Source: Pelobates cultripes
Lineage: Eukaryota > Chordata > Amphibia > Anura > Pelobatidae
Reading direction: 5' to 3'
Assembly (NCBI GenBank): GCA_933207985.1
Contig: OW240913.1
Coordinates: 329,169,960 to 329,233,959 of the forward strand
DNA length: 64,000 nt
Shown: positions 48,671 through 60,617 of the stretch, piece by piece
Layout of the letters: every line of letters starts with the position of its first letter
Numbering within the stretch: the first letter of the stretch is position 1
Position numbers and translations under genes: made by a program
Notes under the pieces: model-generated
Seen by the model: the letters and a program-made list of their open reading frames with translations, nothing else
The model's database searches: none
Told to the model about the DNA's origin: nothing

Positions 48671-50673
48671 TGATGACAGTGGAAAGTCTACATACATCTG
48701 GCTCTGAACTGGAGACATATGTAGTATACGGCAAGATTTTCTTTATTAAAGAGACTCGGGTTACCCTAGGAAATACTGTCACTACCAATGAGATATATAT
48801 TACTCTACCTTTATTACTGCATTATGACCTTTTCGTTTATTTTATTTTCTTCGTGGATCACCATATCTAAAGCTATTAATTTTCCAAAATCATTTTCATA
48901 GTCACAGTCAGTGTCTCAGTAGATTTTCAAGGACGTTAAAATTGTATCCCCTTATATATGATAAATGCCTGGAATATGTTATAGGTCTCATAGTTGAGAG
49001 TTTGTATCACTACATTATGTTAATAGTATTTGCCTAGGACATTGAATATCAGACCAATAAATAATACCTGTGCCATCGCTGCTCCATTCAGAGGATTAAA
49101 ACTATAAGCAAATGGCAGCGATTCCCCACCTTAAATATATTTATTTACTTTTTCTATTTTTTATTCTATTTTATATATTTGAAATGCATGCTCTTAATAA
49201 TGGATTAAAGAATTGGTAAATGTACCGTGGAGTTTTCTTTCGAATGTATGGTATGGGTTTGCGTTATAAAAATGTATTTCTCTTGACTGTCTTGGATTAT
49301 TTAGTTTAGAGTACTTTGTCTTAAAGCATTTTATTGGGGTGATGTGTTTGAATCCCGATTCATAATGGTTTGTTGACTTTACCTATTGTAAGAGCCATAG
49401 AATGATTAATATCCCGTAGGGTACTAGGCAGAGTACCAATTTGGGCACCCCCTTCATTCTCCACATTTGGATGCTTAATGGGGCCAAGCAAATCAATGGA
49501 TATGGGGTCCCTGTCTAACCCTAGGGCCCTAGGCAGATGCCTACAGTTCACCTAATTGTTAACCCTGCTCTGGCGAGGGCCTTGGTTTTCTAAATCTCAG
49601 GTGCTTGTAGCCAGGTTTTGACTACCAGTGTAAGAAAATTCAAACCAGTCTTGTTAGAAACCTTTAACGTTCTTTAAGTAGGTCGTAGTTACCATTAATA
49701 CAATAACACTCATACACAAAAAATGCTTCACCAACTTAAACCAGACACATTTTCTTAGGCCATGTCTGGTACTTTCATCCTTGCAAGTTGTTTAGAAACT
49801 CTAATGTCATCCTGGAGATGAATAAAGGGCCTAAATCTTGCCGAATTATAATTGTATTCATAAATTCATCGCACACTTTCTTCTGTTTTTATTTTTCAAT
49901 GATAGATTTAGTATTTCAGACAAGAACACAAAAAGTAAACAATATCTGTTGAATTAATCTGTGTCCTCTAGCTACAGGGAAATTAGTTTTATCATCACAG
50001 CCGTCTTTGCCTCCTGAAAAGAGCTGACAATCTTTCCTGCCAGGACCGTCACATGCACAAATACGCTGTCACCAGGCTATTTGAATACAGTGACAAGCTT
50101 ATTATCATGTTTAAGACCACTGACAATGGCTTGCTCTCACAATGCCTTGTATTGCCAATCAGTTGTACATGAAATGTATTTTGTTTCCATTTGGACAACA
50201 GTGCTATACAATGACAGGCTTTTACATTATTTTAGTTTTTTCATTGCATACAAGATGTTAATATTCATCTCACCTCTTTCTGTCACATTTCCATCATCTA
50301 TAAATATACAGTGTGTTATATGCTTCTTGTAAATCCCTGCGTGTATAATACAAGTCCATTTATTTATTGTCTTGCATCTAAAATAATTGGTTAACCCTTT
50401 GAATTTTCAACTGCCTGCTTGCATACAGAATGGTTAAATGGACACACCAGAGTAAATTTTGTCACCAATTACTCTAATGCATCATGCAGGTGACATTTTA
50501 GAAATATGTATAGGGAAAAAAAAAAGATATAAAACAAATGTGTCATTTAGTGACGTCTAAAGAAACTAGAAGAAGCTTTAAAGGCCTACAACATAAACTT
50601 TTTCCATCAGTTTCCAACGAGAGACATCGGACATGCCCAACTCTAAGTGTACATTTATGCTCTTACTGTCCTC
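48671..50673. other. Intronic non-coding DNA
   Basis: No gene is seen. 49940-50100 is repeat-free with mixed composition. Otherwise A/T-rich unique DNA. Confidence 0.4.
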
Positions 50674-51149
50674 TTAAATGGAATCTATAGTATTAGGAAT
50701 ACAAATCTGTATTCCTAGCAGTATGGAGTCCACTGATCCCAGGCTCTCCCTTCTGCCCCCGGCCAATAAAGGGTTAAAAACCCTTTAATTACTCCCCTGA
50801 TTCCCTGACATCGGCACTGTTCGGCGCTTGCCTCTTCCAATGTCATCCGACAGGAGGGGCTAATGCATTTGCGCGATGAGCACCACGAGCTTTATGCTAA
50901 TGCTCTACTATGGGGATTTGACTGACGCTGGTTGTCCTCATGTAGAGCTTGAGGACGTCCAGCATCAGTTAGGTGACTTAAAGTCCAGTAAAATCCTGGA
51001 AGCGCCTCTAGTGGCTATCTGGTAGACAGCCACTAGAGGCATTTTTTAGTACTGCAATGTTTATATAGCAGGACTAAGAGCAATAGGGACACTGCACCCA
51101 GACCACATCAATGAGCTGAAGTGGTCTGGATGTCTATAGTGTCCCTTAA
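50674..51149. mobile_element. T2-type MITE, about 476 bp
   Basis: TTAAATGGAATCTATAGTAT at 50674 and CTATAGTGTCCCTTAA ending at 51149. The interior resembles the copy at 36838, with GAAGTGGTCTGGATG near the right end. Confidence 0.7.
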
Positions 51150-53865
51150 TGCTGTTTCCCAGGCACAATAAAAATGTCACAGAGGCAGGAATTATGGGAA
51201 ATTTTATTTTTCCCAACATTTACATACATTCTGTCTATTTGTTTCATGATTGCCCATAGCAGTGATTCTTAAACATTTTTCATGAGTACCAATGTTATAT
51301 AGCTTGATGACCTTTAACTAGTGTTTCCTTTAACTGGTTATTTAATTGTACAGTTAGCTTAGCCATCAATTCCCCATTTCTTTTACAATATTCAACACAA
51401 TACATTCTGCCAAGCACCTTCTTTGGACTCCCCCAGTGTCAGCTAGGTTTCTGTTGCACTAGAGAAAGCGGTGCTCCTACAGTAAGTCATATATTGTGAA
51501 CCATAGCTCAGGGCTGACAAATAGAGTGTCAGACAATGAAATTCCACTGGAACAAAGAGAGCTAATTGTTTGAATCACCCTGGTGTTAAAACCACTGCAC
51601 TGCTGTTAGAAATGAGCTTGAAATGTCCCTTTAAATTATTTCAATAAAATAATGGAAATAAGGCTTAAAAAACAAATCTGTTTTACATACTGAGCAGCAT
51701 CTGAGAAATGAGCATTAATAATATATCTATAGTCCACCAAGGGATTGTTCAGAACAAACATCCTGGCTTGGAAGGAGGGTAGACACAATTGTCTCTCTAG
51801 TTTTGTTTCCTCGCTGTCCCAGAGCTTGCATAATACCAGTTCGGGCTTTAATCCAAGCAATAGCCCACATATAAACTATTCCGGTGTTTGCATCTTGGGC
51901 AGAGACAGCAGGAAAGGATGGTACACTGCAGCAAAATAAAATGACTCGAGCAAAAAATAAAAATCATTTAAACACCACAATTACTTTCTGAAATGTTGCC
52001 ATGTGCTGTGTAAATCACTGTCTTATTAATATAAGGCATTATATAGTATTTAATTATATAATAAAGAAAAAAAAATAGAACAAGTGTATGGTTTCAGGCA
52101 TCTTAAAAGTCTGAGGTTAAAAAGTAGTGTGTAGAAGAGATTACGGACACATTTATAAAGGGAAAAACAGTTGCAGTTCTGGGGCAATGTATTAAAAATG
52201 TTACTTTTGCCACATTAAAAAAAAGCCAATAGAAAGTTTGCCAACATTTAAAACTTTGTCCCAAAATGATAGCAATTTTGGTATAATTGAAGCCCTAAAA
52301 GTTGAATTCTCTGTTGTTTATGAGGAAGTATAATGTTTTTTTTTTGTTTTTGCTTGACGTCCAAAATCACAATCTAATATTTAATTACGAAATAGCTATT
52401 TTTTTGAGACTTATTGAATGCATCATGGGAAGATGAGGCTGTGCACTAGGCATCATGGGAGGAAAAAAACATTGCCTGTGCAAGGCATCATGGGAAAACG
52501 ACTTTACTTGATAATAAAGCAGAAATAAGTAAGATTTTATTTGTCCCCTCTGCACAGTTCAGCTCCTGTTGTGTAAAATGGGCTGAACAAAAATTAAAGG
52601 GCCACCCTCTCTAGGAAACAGGTTGCCCAATTTAAACCATAATATCAAGGCTGGAAACCATTTTAAATGGAGAATGTACAGACATCATGGATCAGCTCTC
52701 TGGCTATTTGAGGTTTTACAATGACCAGCACGCATTCGGCTGGCCCAGCATGCTGAGATTTCTGCTCCAAAAATAGCTGCCCGCAGGGCTAGAGATCTCT
52801 GAGAGAGATGATGTCATGTTTGATCCGGTTGTCTCTCAAGAGGGTAGAAAAATGTTTCCTGTTACTTGCACTAGATTTGGTTTCATCAGGAACCGCAGGC
52901 AGTAATGCCTGTTTTAGGAACTCTTTAGGAGATCAATAGGAAAAAAAGCTATAGAAAGTTTAAATGGCTGTATGAATGTGGATAATAGAGAATATTGCTG
53001 ATAGGAATGTGTCAGTGGGATTAGTTTACAAATGTCAAAGGCTCACTAAGTACCTCGCAGAGGCTTTAGCCAAAGTGCAATGACATCATAATAATAGTTC
53101 ACCTTTGTCTCGTGTATGAATTTATTGTTGTGTTTATAGCTCGGCTTAAAAATTGTATTTTCCTCTAACAAGAATATCATTAAAGAACAAAAGTAAATGT
53201 AGCAAATCGCTTGCATTAAGCTGGCCTCTCGTGTAACATTCGGAGTTTGCTTAGAAGAATGATTTCAGACAAAATAGATCTTTAAACCAAAATATGTAAA
53301 GCTTAATATGAACTGCCATTATTAAGAAGTTGCAATTTTCTGCCCACAAATATATTGCCAATTTGTAATATGATTACTTTTTGCTAGAGTATTAATAGAG
53401 TATGTCACGGATGAACAAGATTAACAAACTAAGTAGATAGAAGGGAGGGAAACATGCCGAGCAATACATTCAAACTGCGTCATTTTACAGGAGACTCGTA
53501 AATCGCGTGTTATTAACTATTTTTTTTAATTATGATCCTCTCTGTCAGTTTGTCTGTCTTTCTGTTTGTCTGCCTGTCTGTCTCTATCTACCTATCTATC
53601 TTACTTTATTGTTTGTCCTGAAATGGTTACTCCGTTTGTCTATTTATGATTTTGCATACATATTTCTACCTCAAGATCTGATAATTCCATTTGCATTTTA
53701 ATGAAGAAAAATAATTAAATATAATTGTGTATTTTTTTTTTTCATTTGCCTCATTTCTCACCCAGCTGCAAAACAATTGATTTAGATTAATTTCCTGGTT
53801 CAGTGCATCCTGCAACACCTCTCCACCCCACCCTCCTCTCCTTAGAATGGGTTGACCACAGCACA
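51150..53865. other. Intronic non-coding DNA
   Basis: No gene is supported. CATCATGGGA occurs three times at 52421, 52451 and 52486 (a short irregular tandem array), and a CTGT/CTAT microsatellite lies at 53541-53600. Confidence 0.4.
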
Positions 53866-53945
53866 TTAAAGGGATACTCTACAGCCTGCTGTAGTGGTTA
53901 TGGTGCTATCATGGTCCTGGCTCCATCCAGAATCATGTGTCAATC
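53866..53945. mobile_element. T2-type MITE fragment (left end)
   Basis: TTAAAGGGATACTCTACAGC at 53866, then GCTGTAGTGGTTATGGTGCT, a segment also present in the copy at 27079. No right end follows. Confidence 0.5.
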
Positions 53946-54287
53946 CATTTTCAGAGGGTTTGATACAAATCAAAGGTCCCATTGGCAAACACTCATTCAC
54001 CAACTGTGTTAGTTGAGCCACGTTTGGCTTGTGCCATGACAATTTGCGATTTGAATTGGCTAGCAGCTTGTACTCAGTACTTGTGCGATTTATCTGCAAC
54101 CCAACATTTGCTTTAACTCCTAGATATTAGGTGTATTCGGCTTATGGTCTAGTAATTTAGTTAACAATTACCTTATGCAAGTAAAGTTGGATATCACTAT
54201 ATACTGCACAAATGCTTTCAGATCTAAGTCAAACTCCTAAAATCATTGTAAGGAACACATCTTCAAAACATCTTAATACAGAGGCAT

Positions 54288-54326
54288 TATCTATCTATCT
54301 ACCTATCTATCTGTCATCTATCTATT
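54288..54326. repeat. (CTAT)n microsatellite
   Basis: CTAT units with ACCT and CTGTCAT interruptions. Confidence 0.85.
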
Positions 54327-55690
54327 TACACATACGCTGTGATGTACTATTCATACCTGGAATGTGGGTCTTTTTTTTTCATCATAAAACATTTGAATTT
54401 GACAGCTAAAGCAAAACGTAGCTGATACTAAAACCAGGTTTTCCCCTGCACAGCTAGACTCTTTAGAGTCTAATTTTGGCTATACATTTGACTTACGTAC
54501 ATTACAGAGATAATAATAATCTCTCAATGGAAACAAGTGCTGAATGTGTCTGAGAAGCTTAGCATTCCTGCAATAAAAATATGGCTTCCTGGTAGAAGTA
54601 CGATGTGATCCCTCTTGTTAAATATAACGTGGCCATGTTTCAGCTCTACAGGAGAAAAGTGAATAGAGTTTGCATTTTACCTCTTTCTTAAGTAGACACA
54701 AAAAGCAAAAAGGTGACTCATGGGAACCATAGTTGTCAGGTTAGCATTATAATTCTGGATTTTGCAGATTCCCATTAACTCCTGCACAAATTAATTGATA
54801 AATAGATGCACATTGTCATTTTTTTTCAATTAATGAAATTCATGTACAGGAGAGGTCAGAGTGTATTTAATTTTCTCTTTTGGTGGGAAGCAAAAGGTGA
54901 CTCCATGATACACATGCTGTCTGCAAAAAAACATTTAATAATGATATTCCATTAGAATAAAAAAATTAAGATTGCCTTAAGAGCCGTAAGGAAAAACTAA
55001 TGATGCATTTTTTATTTTCCATTTAGTTTTATTTTTAGACGTAATAGTCTCTAGGTATGTTTTTTTCCGTTAAGGCTGCAACTCCTACACCATGTGTCTT
55101 AAGAGAAAGTACATGTAAAAAGAGCTTACAATCTTTCATTTTTACCTGGCTCAAAAATAGATAACATTGCTTGCCTATGGACACACGAAGTCAAAGAATG
55201 TGTCATTGTCCCCTCCAGCACTGAAGGTAATAAAAGATGGTATCTGAGACATATTGCATTAAATATTAGCCACGGGGTTATAGGACAATTGTAAAAATAG
55301 CAATATATGGCATTGTGTTCCAAAAATGTGTCCCAATGGTCAATAATGACTGATCTAAGAAGCGCGTTTCTTTGCGGCTGGGGTGAAGTGCTGTTAAACT
55401 GTAAACTGTATTTGTGACCCTTTGACACGTGAAGCTACTGCAAAGTATATAGCTATTATAGGCAAGGTTAGAGGGTACAGTGCAGTACACAGACAGAGTT
55501 TGCTTTCCCTAGTCCTTTTATAAATGGCATGCAATGGGGTGATGACAAACCACAGAGCTTTGAGAGGATAAAATGCTCATTGTGATAGTAATGAGCTAGA
55601 CCAGGGCATTGTACTATATCCTGGTTCCCTTATATAGAATCACTTTTTAACTCTCTATTTTTTAACTCATTAGCATTGGACTCTTTTGCG
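54327..55690. other. Intronic non-coding DNA
   Basis: No gene is supported. A/T-rich unique sequence. Confidence 0.4.
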
Positions 55691-56247
55691 TTAAAGAAAC
55701 ACTTTAGTCACCTAAATTACTTTAGCTAAATAAGGCAGTTTTAGTGTATAGATCATTCCCCTGCAATTTCACTGCTCAATTCACTGTCATCTAGGAGTTA
55801 AATCACTTTGTTTCGGTTTATGCAGCCCTAACCACACCTCCCCTGGCTATGATTGACAGAGCCTGCATGAAGAAAAAAAAACTGGTTTCATTTTCAAACA
55901 GATGTAATTTACCTTAAATAATTGTATCTCAATCTCTAAATTGAACTTTAATCATATACAGGAGGCTCTTGCAGGGTCTAGCAAGCTATTAACATAGTAG
56001 GGGATAAGAAAATCGTAATTAAACAGAACTTGCAATAAAGAAAGCCTAAATAGGGCTCTCTTTACAGGAAGTGTTTATGGAAGGCTGTGCAAGTCACATG
56101 CAGGGAGGTGTGACTAGGGTTCATAAACAAAGGGATTTAACTCCTAAATGGCAGAGGATTGAGCAGTGAGGCTGCAGGGGCATGTTCTATACACCAAAAC
56201 TGCGTCATTAAGCTAAAGTTGTTCAGGTGACTATAGTGTCCCTTTAA
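55691..56247. mobile_element. Full-length foldback T2-type MITE, 557 bp
   Basis: Flanked by TTAA at 55691 and 56244. The two ends form long inverted arms of roughly 170 bp: CTCAATTCACTGTCATCTAG and GCAGCCCTAACCACACCTCC on the left answer CTAAATGGCAGAGGATTGAG and GAGGTGTGACTAGGGTTCAT on the right. The mid-section is A/T-rich, with TGCAATAAAGAAAG and no transposase frame. It is the most complete copy in the window. Confidence 0.85.
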
Positions 56248-57239
56248 GATAGGCAAGTGCATATTTTTATAGACAGATTCAACTGCTGATAAGACATACC
56301 TTGAAGAATTACCCATCCAAACCGAATACGTGAATAAATCTCAAAATAGTTTTCTCAATGTGCCTCATGAATTCACTCTTATTTGTGTGTGCCAAAGCCC
56401 CCTTACCAATAATAACTCCTTAAAGACCAATAATATTTAAAGGTATTGTAATAATATGGTGCCTTAACACTCTTTACTTATGTGGAATGTCCAAAGTATC
56501 TGTGTTCTATACAGCTCTGCGAATGGGGTTTTCTTTTTTCACATAGAATCTTTAGGGGCTTGTTTGTAATGTCATAATTACTCCATCGTTGGTGTTTAAG
56601 GGGTTAAGAGGCAATCTATAAAAGTTTCATCCTGACTCCAGGTGATCACTTCCTAATTGAGCATATGGGGGATAATGAGTATATATTTCAACAACAGCAA
56701 TAAAGCTACAGTTTGTCCATCCCTTATCTACAGGGTAAGCATAGACTTCAGATTGTTGCACAGAATCCTTCTAGTGTTAACTTGAATTATTGTCAGCCTC
56801 TTAACACATATTGAATGCAATACAATTACTATGCAATGATCCTTTTGGAGGCTGATGCGCTGCAGTTTATTTAATCTTTATAGAATGATGCATTGCAAAG
56901 TAGAAACCCCCTGAGCAAATATATATTTTATTAAAGATACATGTAAAAATAAACATTCTCTTAAAACGTGAAAGTCTGGCAGCAAGGTATATTCAAAGGG
57001 ACTTTTCGCTCCTGTGGACATCAGAAGGTTAAATATTGGACACTTTTTGAAGCGTTGTCGAATTATTATTCAATAATAGCTCAATAATTAAAAAAATAAT
57101 AATAAAACAGAGTATGATGAATTGAAATCAGATCTGCAGGTCACCATTCTCTCTCGTTTTTTGTTTTTTTTAGAATATGTATTCATTCACTCTCTTCTTT
57201 CTTCATTTACCATCTTCCTTTCCTCCTTTTTTTTTTTTT
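56248..57239. other. Intronic non-coding DNA
   Basis: No gene is seen. Confidence 0.35.
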
Positions 57240-57640
57240 CGCACTCTGTCTTTCTGATGTTTCAGATGTCAAGCTATGGAAACAGCCAGCATTAATGGGA
57301 TGTGGTCATCTTATTCCTGCTATTGTTGTTGACATCTTTGATCTAATAAGCTGGATCCTAACACAGCATTGATTTTCTTATTGGAAAAACAATGTTGCTG
57401 CTGATTAGGCAGGTGCAGCAAAGCCGGGGTGTTTCTGTGCTACGCAGACTGATGAAGAGCTATGTGGGTGCTGCAGCCACTGCTATTTCTGTTATCTTAA
57501 AGCATAGAGGAATTATAAAATATGTTAAACAAAAGAAAAGTGTATCGCAGAGGGTCACAAATGCTGGATCCTGACAGATTTTCCTCTTGCATTTCAAGAG
57601 AAGTATCATCCCATTTGTCACTGTTTGATCCGTAAGAGCC
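57240..57640. other. Candidate conserved non-coding element
   Basis: Repeat-free and of balanced composition after a T-rich run, with CTGATGTTTCAGATGTCAAG and TGCTGCTGATTAGGCAGGTG words. A 60-codon frame on each strand is not convincing as coding. Composition-based impression only. Confidence 0.2.
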
Positions 57641-57939
57641 AAAGGCCCCCAGTCTCTGCTTCACTTTAATTGGTCATAGGACAGCAGTGAAAACTAGGCC
57701 CAACCCTCAATACATTAAAATAATGGGCTTACGAAGAGCAAGAGAAGTTCTGTTACAGAATGGGGATCTGTAATCCTTTCACTGCTAGCCCACGTCAACA
57801 GAATATAAAAGAGGGCGCTTTTATATCATCTATATGGCAGGTTGATATAGTGAAGCTCTTTCAGGCCCCATTTTATTGACTAGTGTTGCATATTGTAGCG
57901 GCGCAACTAATGTTATAGTGCCTATTGAAGTCAAGCTAC

Positions 57940-57960
57940 AATTATTATTATTATTATTAA
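57940..57960. repeat. (ATT)n microsatellite
   Basis: ATTATT run following GTCAAGCTACA. Confidence 0.85.
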
Positions 57961-58021
57961 TGTCACCCATATATTCTAACAACGGAATGCATGCATTAAG
58001 ATGTGCACACTCGTTATAAGG

Positions 58022-58569
58022 GTGCAAAGGAACACTATAGGGTCAGGAACACAAACATGTATTTCTGAACCTATAGTGTTTAACCCACCATTTAGGTGGC
58101 TTGCCCCCCCCCTTGGACTCCTTAAAATGCAATTAAAACTCAACTTATTTCCAGCACCGCGGAGATCCGCCTGCACTAGCTCCGCCCCCTTGGTAACATC
58201 ATCAGAATTTCTGATTTTTAGCCAACCCAATGCATTGGATTGGCTGAAATTGGCAAGGGGGCGGGGCCAAACACAGTTTTGACCAATCAGCACCTCCTTA
58301 TAGAGATGCATTGAATCAAGGCATCTCTATAAGGGAAATTCAGCATCCCCATGCTGAATGGCATTGCTGCCTATTGTGCAGCGTGAACTGAACGGCACTG
58401 CTGCCTATTGTGCAGCACTGAGCCAGGAAGCACCTCCAGTGTCACCTTCAGTTGCTTCTTTTTTTCTGAAAATGCAGTGTTTGCATAAAATGGCGGCATT
58501 TAGTGATTATACTCACCAGAACAACTACATTAAGCTGAAGTTGTTCTGGTGACTATAGTGTCCATTTAA
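58022..58569. mobile_element. T2-type MITE, about 548 bp, left TTAA lost
   Basis: AAAGGAACACTATAGGGTCA near 58026 on the left and CTATAGTGTCCATTTAA ending at 58569 on the right. The left border has no TTAA, so it has mutated. The interior has inverted segments around 58205-58260: CCAACCCAATGCATTGGATTGGCTG is a local palindrome, given here only by its core GCATTGGATTGG. Confidence 0.6.
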
Positions 58570-60136
58570 GTGCTAAACGGTATTAATTCTAAAGACAGTG
58601 GGCATAAAGAGGTATGGGAGGTATGCAATTAGGGAGAAAGGGGTCAGTGGTGCAAAGTGGTGGGGTCAGTTAAGTGCCCTGATGATGCGATAGTGTGTTT
58701 GATGATATGCTCATTCTGTACATATTGGAAACTTTCCTGTCTATTAGAAACATCTACCCTTTTTTTTGTGAGGTGTGAGAAAAAAAAAACAGTTGTAGTG
58801 GGGTGGTGGAGTCACATTGCATACAATGGGATTGTGTTTTAGTATAGATTGCAAGCTCTATGGCATGGGGTTTGTCTTACTATAAAAAGCTCTGCATGTC
58901 TTAGCTCTGGATGAAATACTAAGAGCTTATTATTGATTTCTAGAGAATATGCCATACATCAGACTGAAACCAATACAATACAACACACAAGCAGAGGCTT
59001 ACACATCCTTTAAAAGCTCCTCTGAACAGGGGTTTATAGTATATGCTCAGTGCACCGATATAAAATAGCAGAAATTCATGGATTGGCTGAAAATATTCAG
59101 CTGCCTTTTCCGGTAAAGATAATTTATTGCAGAAACTGTAAATCATTGGGATTTGCTGCAAACAGAAAAAAAAATCTTTTTATTTTTTGAAATGATGTTG
59201 CATGTTTTCAATAGCATTTTCTAAAAAAATTCACAAAAAAATAGGGGCCAGCTCCATCCTTTAGTGTGCCCTTAAATCCCCAGGGCTGCATTATTCTGAA
59301 CTCATTTCTTTGTCTACAAATGGTTAACGTGTATAGGCTCTGAATGGCAAAATCCTTTTCTCTGTAGGTTTAACACCAAGGGAAGTAATAAATATAGCAT
59401 ACTACTGTTACACTAAAAGCACAACACGCCACACGTAGTGTGTAAGCACCGGACACAATAGGGAGTCCATTGGAGTATTATGCAACAGTGATATTTTGTG
59501 GTTCTGAAATCCATCATCTGATTCCAGATCCCAGGCGCACACCACGCTGTGACTTTGTAATATTGAGACTAGACCATGTTATCTTCAAGGCCACAAGAAT
59601 TGGTTCCATTAAAAAAAAACAAAAAAAAAACAGACCAGACAAGTAAATATCAAAATAGCATTTTCTTTCCCTCTCCAAAAGAAATGTAAGCTGCACAATA
59701 GTGCTATTTCAGATCTTATTTGCAAAGCTGCCTGCAGTCTGGGGGAAATGACAGGTCATGTGTATGAAGACTAGGAGAATATTGGAACAGCTTGGCAGCT
59801 TCTCAGCGTGAGTGTTTCGTTTAAAAGTAAGAAAATACTACAGCGGTAATTTGATTTGCCTTCACTCCTCTGTTGTGGTTTCGTATCGGCTGCATATATA
59901 ACATGCACATACGTGAACCTGGATTTTCTTTAAAGGGGCACCCCATTAATGTTATGTGCAATGCATATATTAGGTTAAAGTTCATTGGATTGCCTCGGTT
60001 TCCAATTAGTCTTTTTTTTTTTTTTTTACAGTAAATAATACATGGTTTTGCTTTATAAACCCCTACTGACTGTGCCACAGTTTTTTCTCTGTAAATTATT
60101 CAGTAGACTGTGTTACATATTTTTGGGAGTTGCAGT
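58570..60136. other. Intronic non-coding DNA
   Basis: No gene is seen. A/T-rich unique DNA with A-runs near 59610-59630 and a T-run near 60011-60028. Confidence 0.4.
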
Positions 60137-60617
60137 TTAAGGTTTACTCTAACCAAAAAACAGTTTTTTCATAAAATACTGTTTTTAGTATAAGTAACCA
60201 TTGCTGTGTTGGATCACCCTCCCAAAATAAAAAAAATAAGATAAAACTTACCTGTTCCAGTGCCGAGACCAAGTTCCAGTGCCGAGGCCAAGTTCCAGTG
60301 CCAAGGCCAAGTTCTCCCAGCAGCTTAATTCTCATTGGATGATAACGAGGACAAAAGAGAGGTGAGCCATTCCCTCATTGGCTTTCTGGCTCCAGCATAA
60401 TAAGTGTGCTGGCCTCAGATGCCAAGTGTGCATTGAATTCACTTTAGCCAACCTGGAACGCTTGTTCCGGGCTGGCAATGTAACACGCCAATGACACTGT
60501 CTGAGGTGGAGTTATAATACCAACTATATATGTTCATAAGGAAACACTACACATACAAACTTCAGGCACCATGACCACTTCAAATTAATGATCATGATGC
60601 TTGACCTAACCCTTTAA
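60137..60617. mobile_element. T2-type MITE, diverged, about 481 bp
   Basis: TTAAGGTTTACTCTAACC at 60137 and CCTAACCCTTTAA ending at 60617. It carries the 19-bp tandem repeat at 60254 and CAGGCACCATGACCACTTCA near its right end. Confidence 0.5.
60254..60314. repeat. 19-bp tandem repeat, three copies
   Basis: GTTCCAGTGCCGAGACCAA is repeated three times with one or two substitutions per copy, inside the MITE at 60137. Confidence 0.9.
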
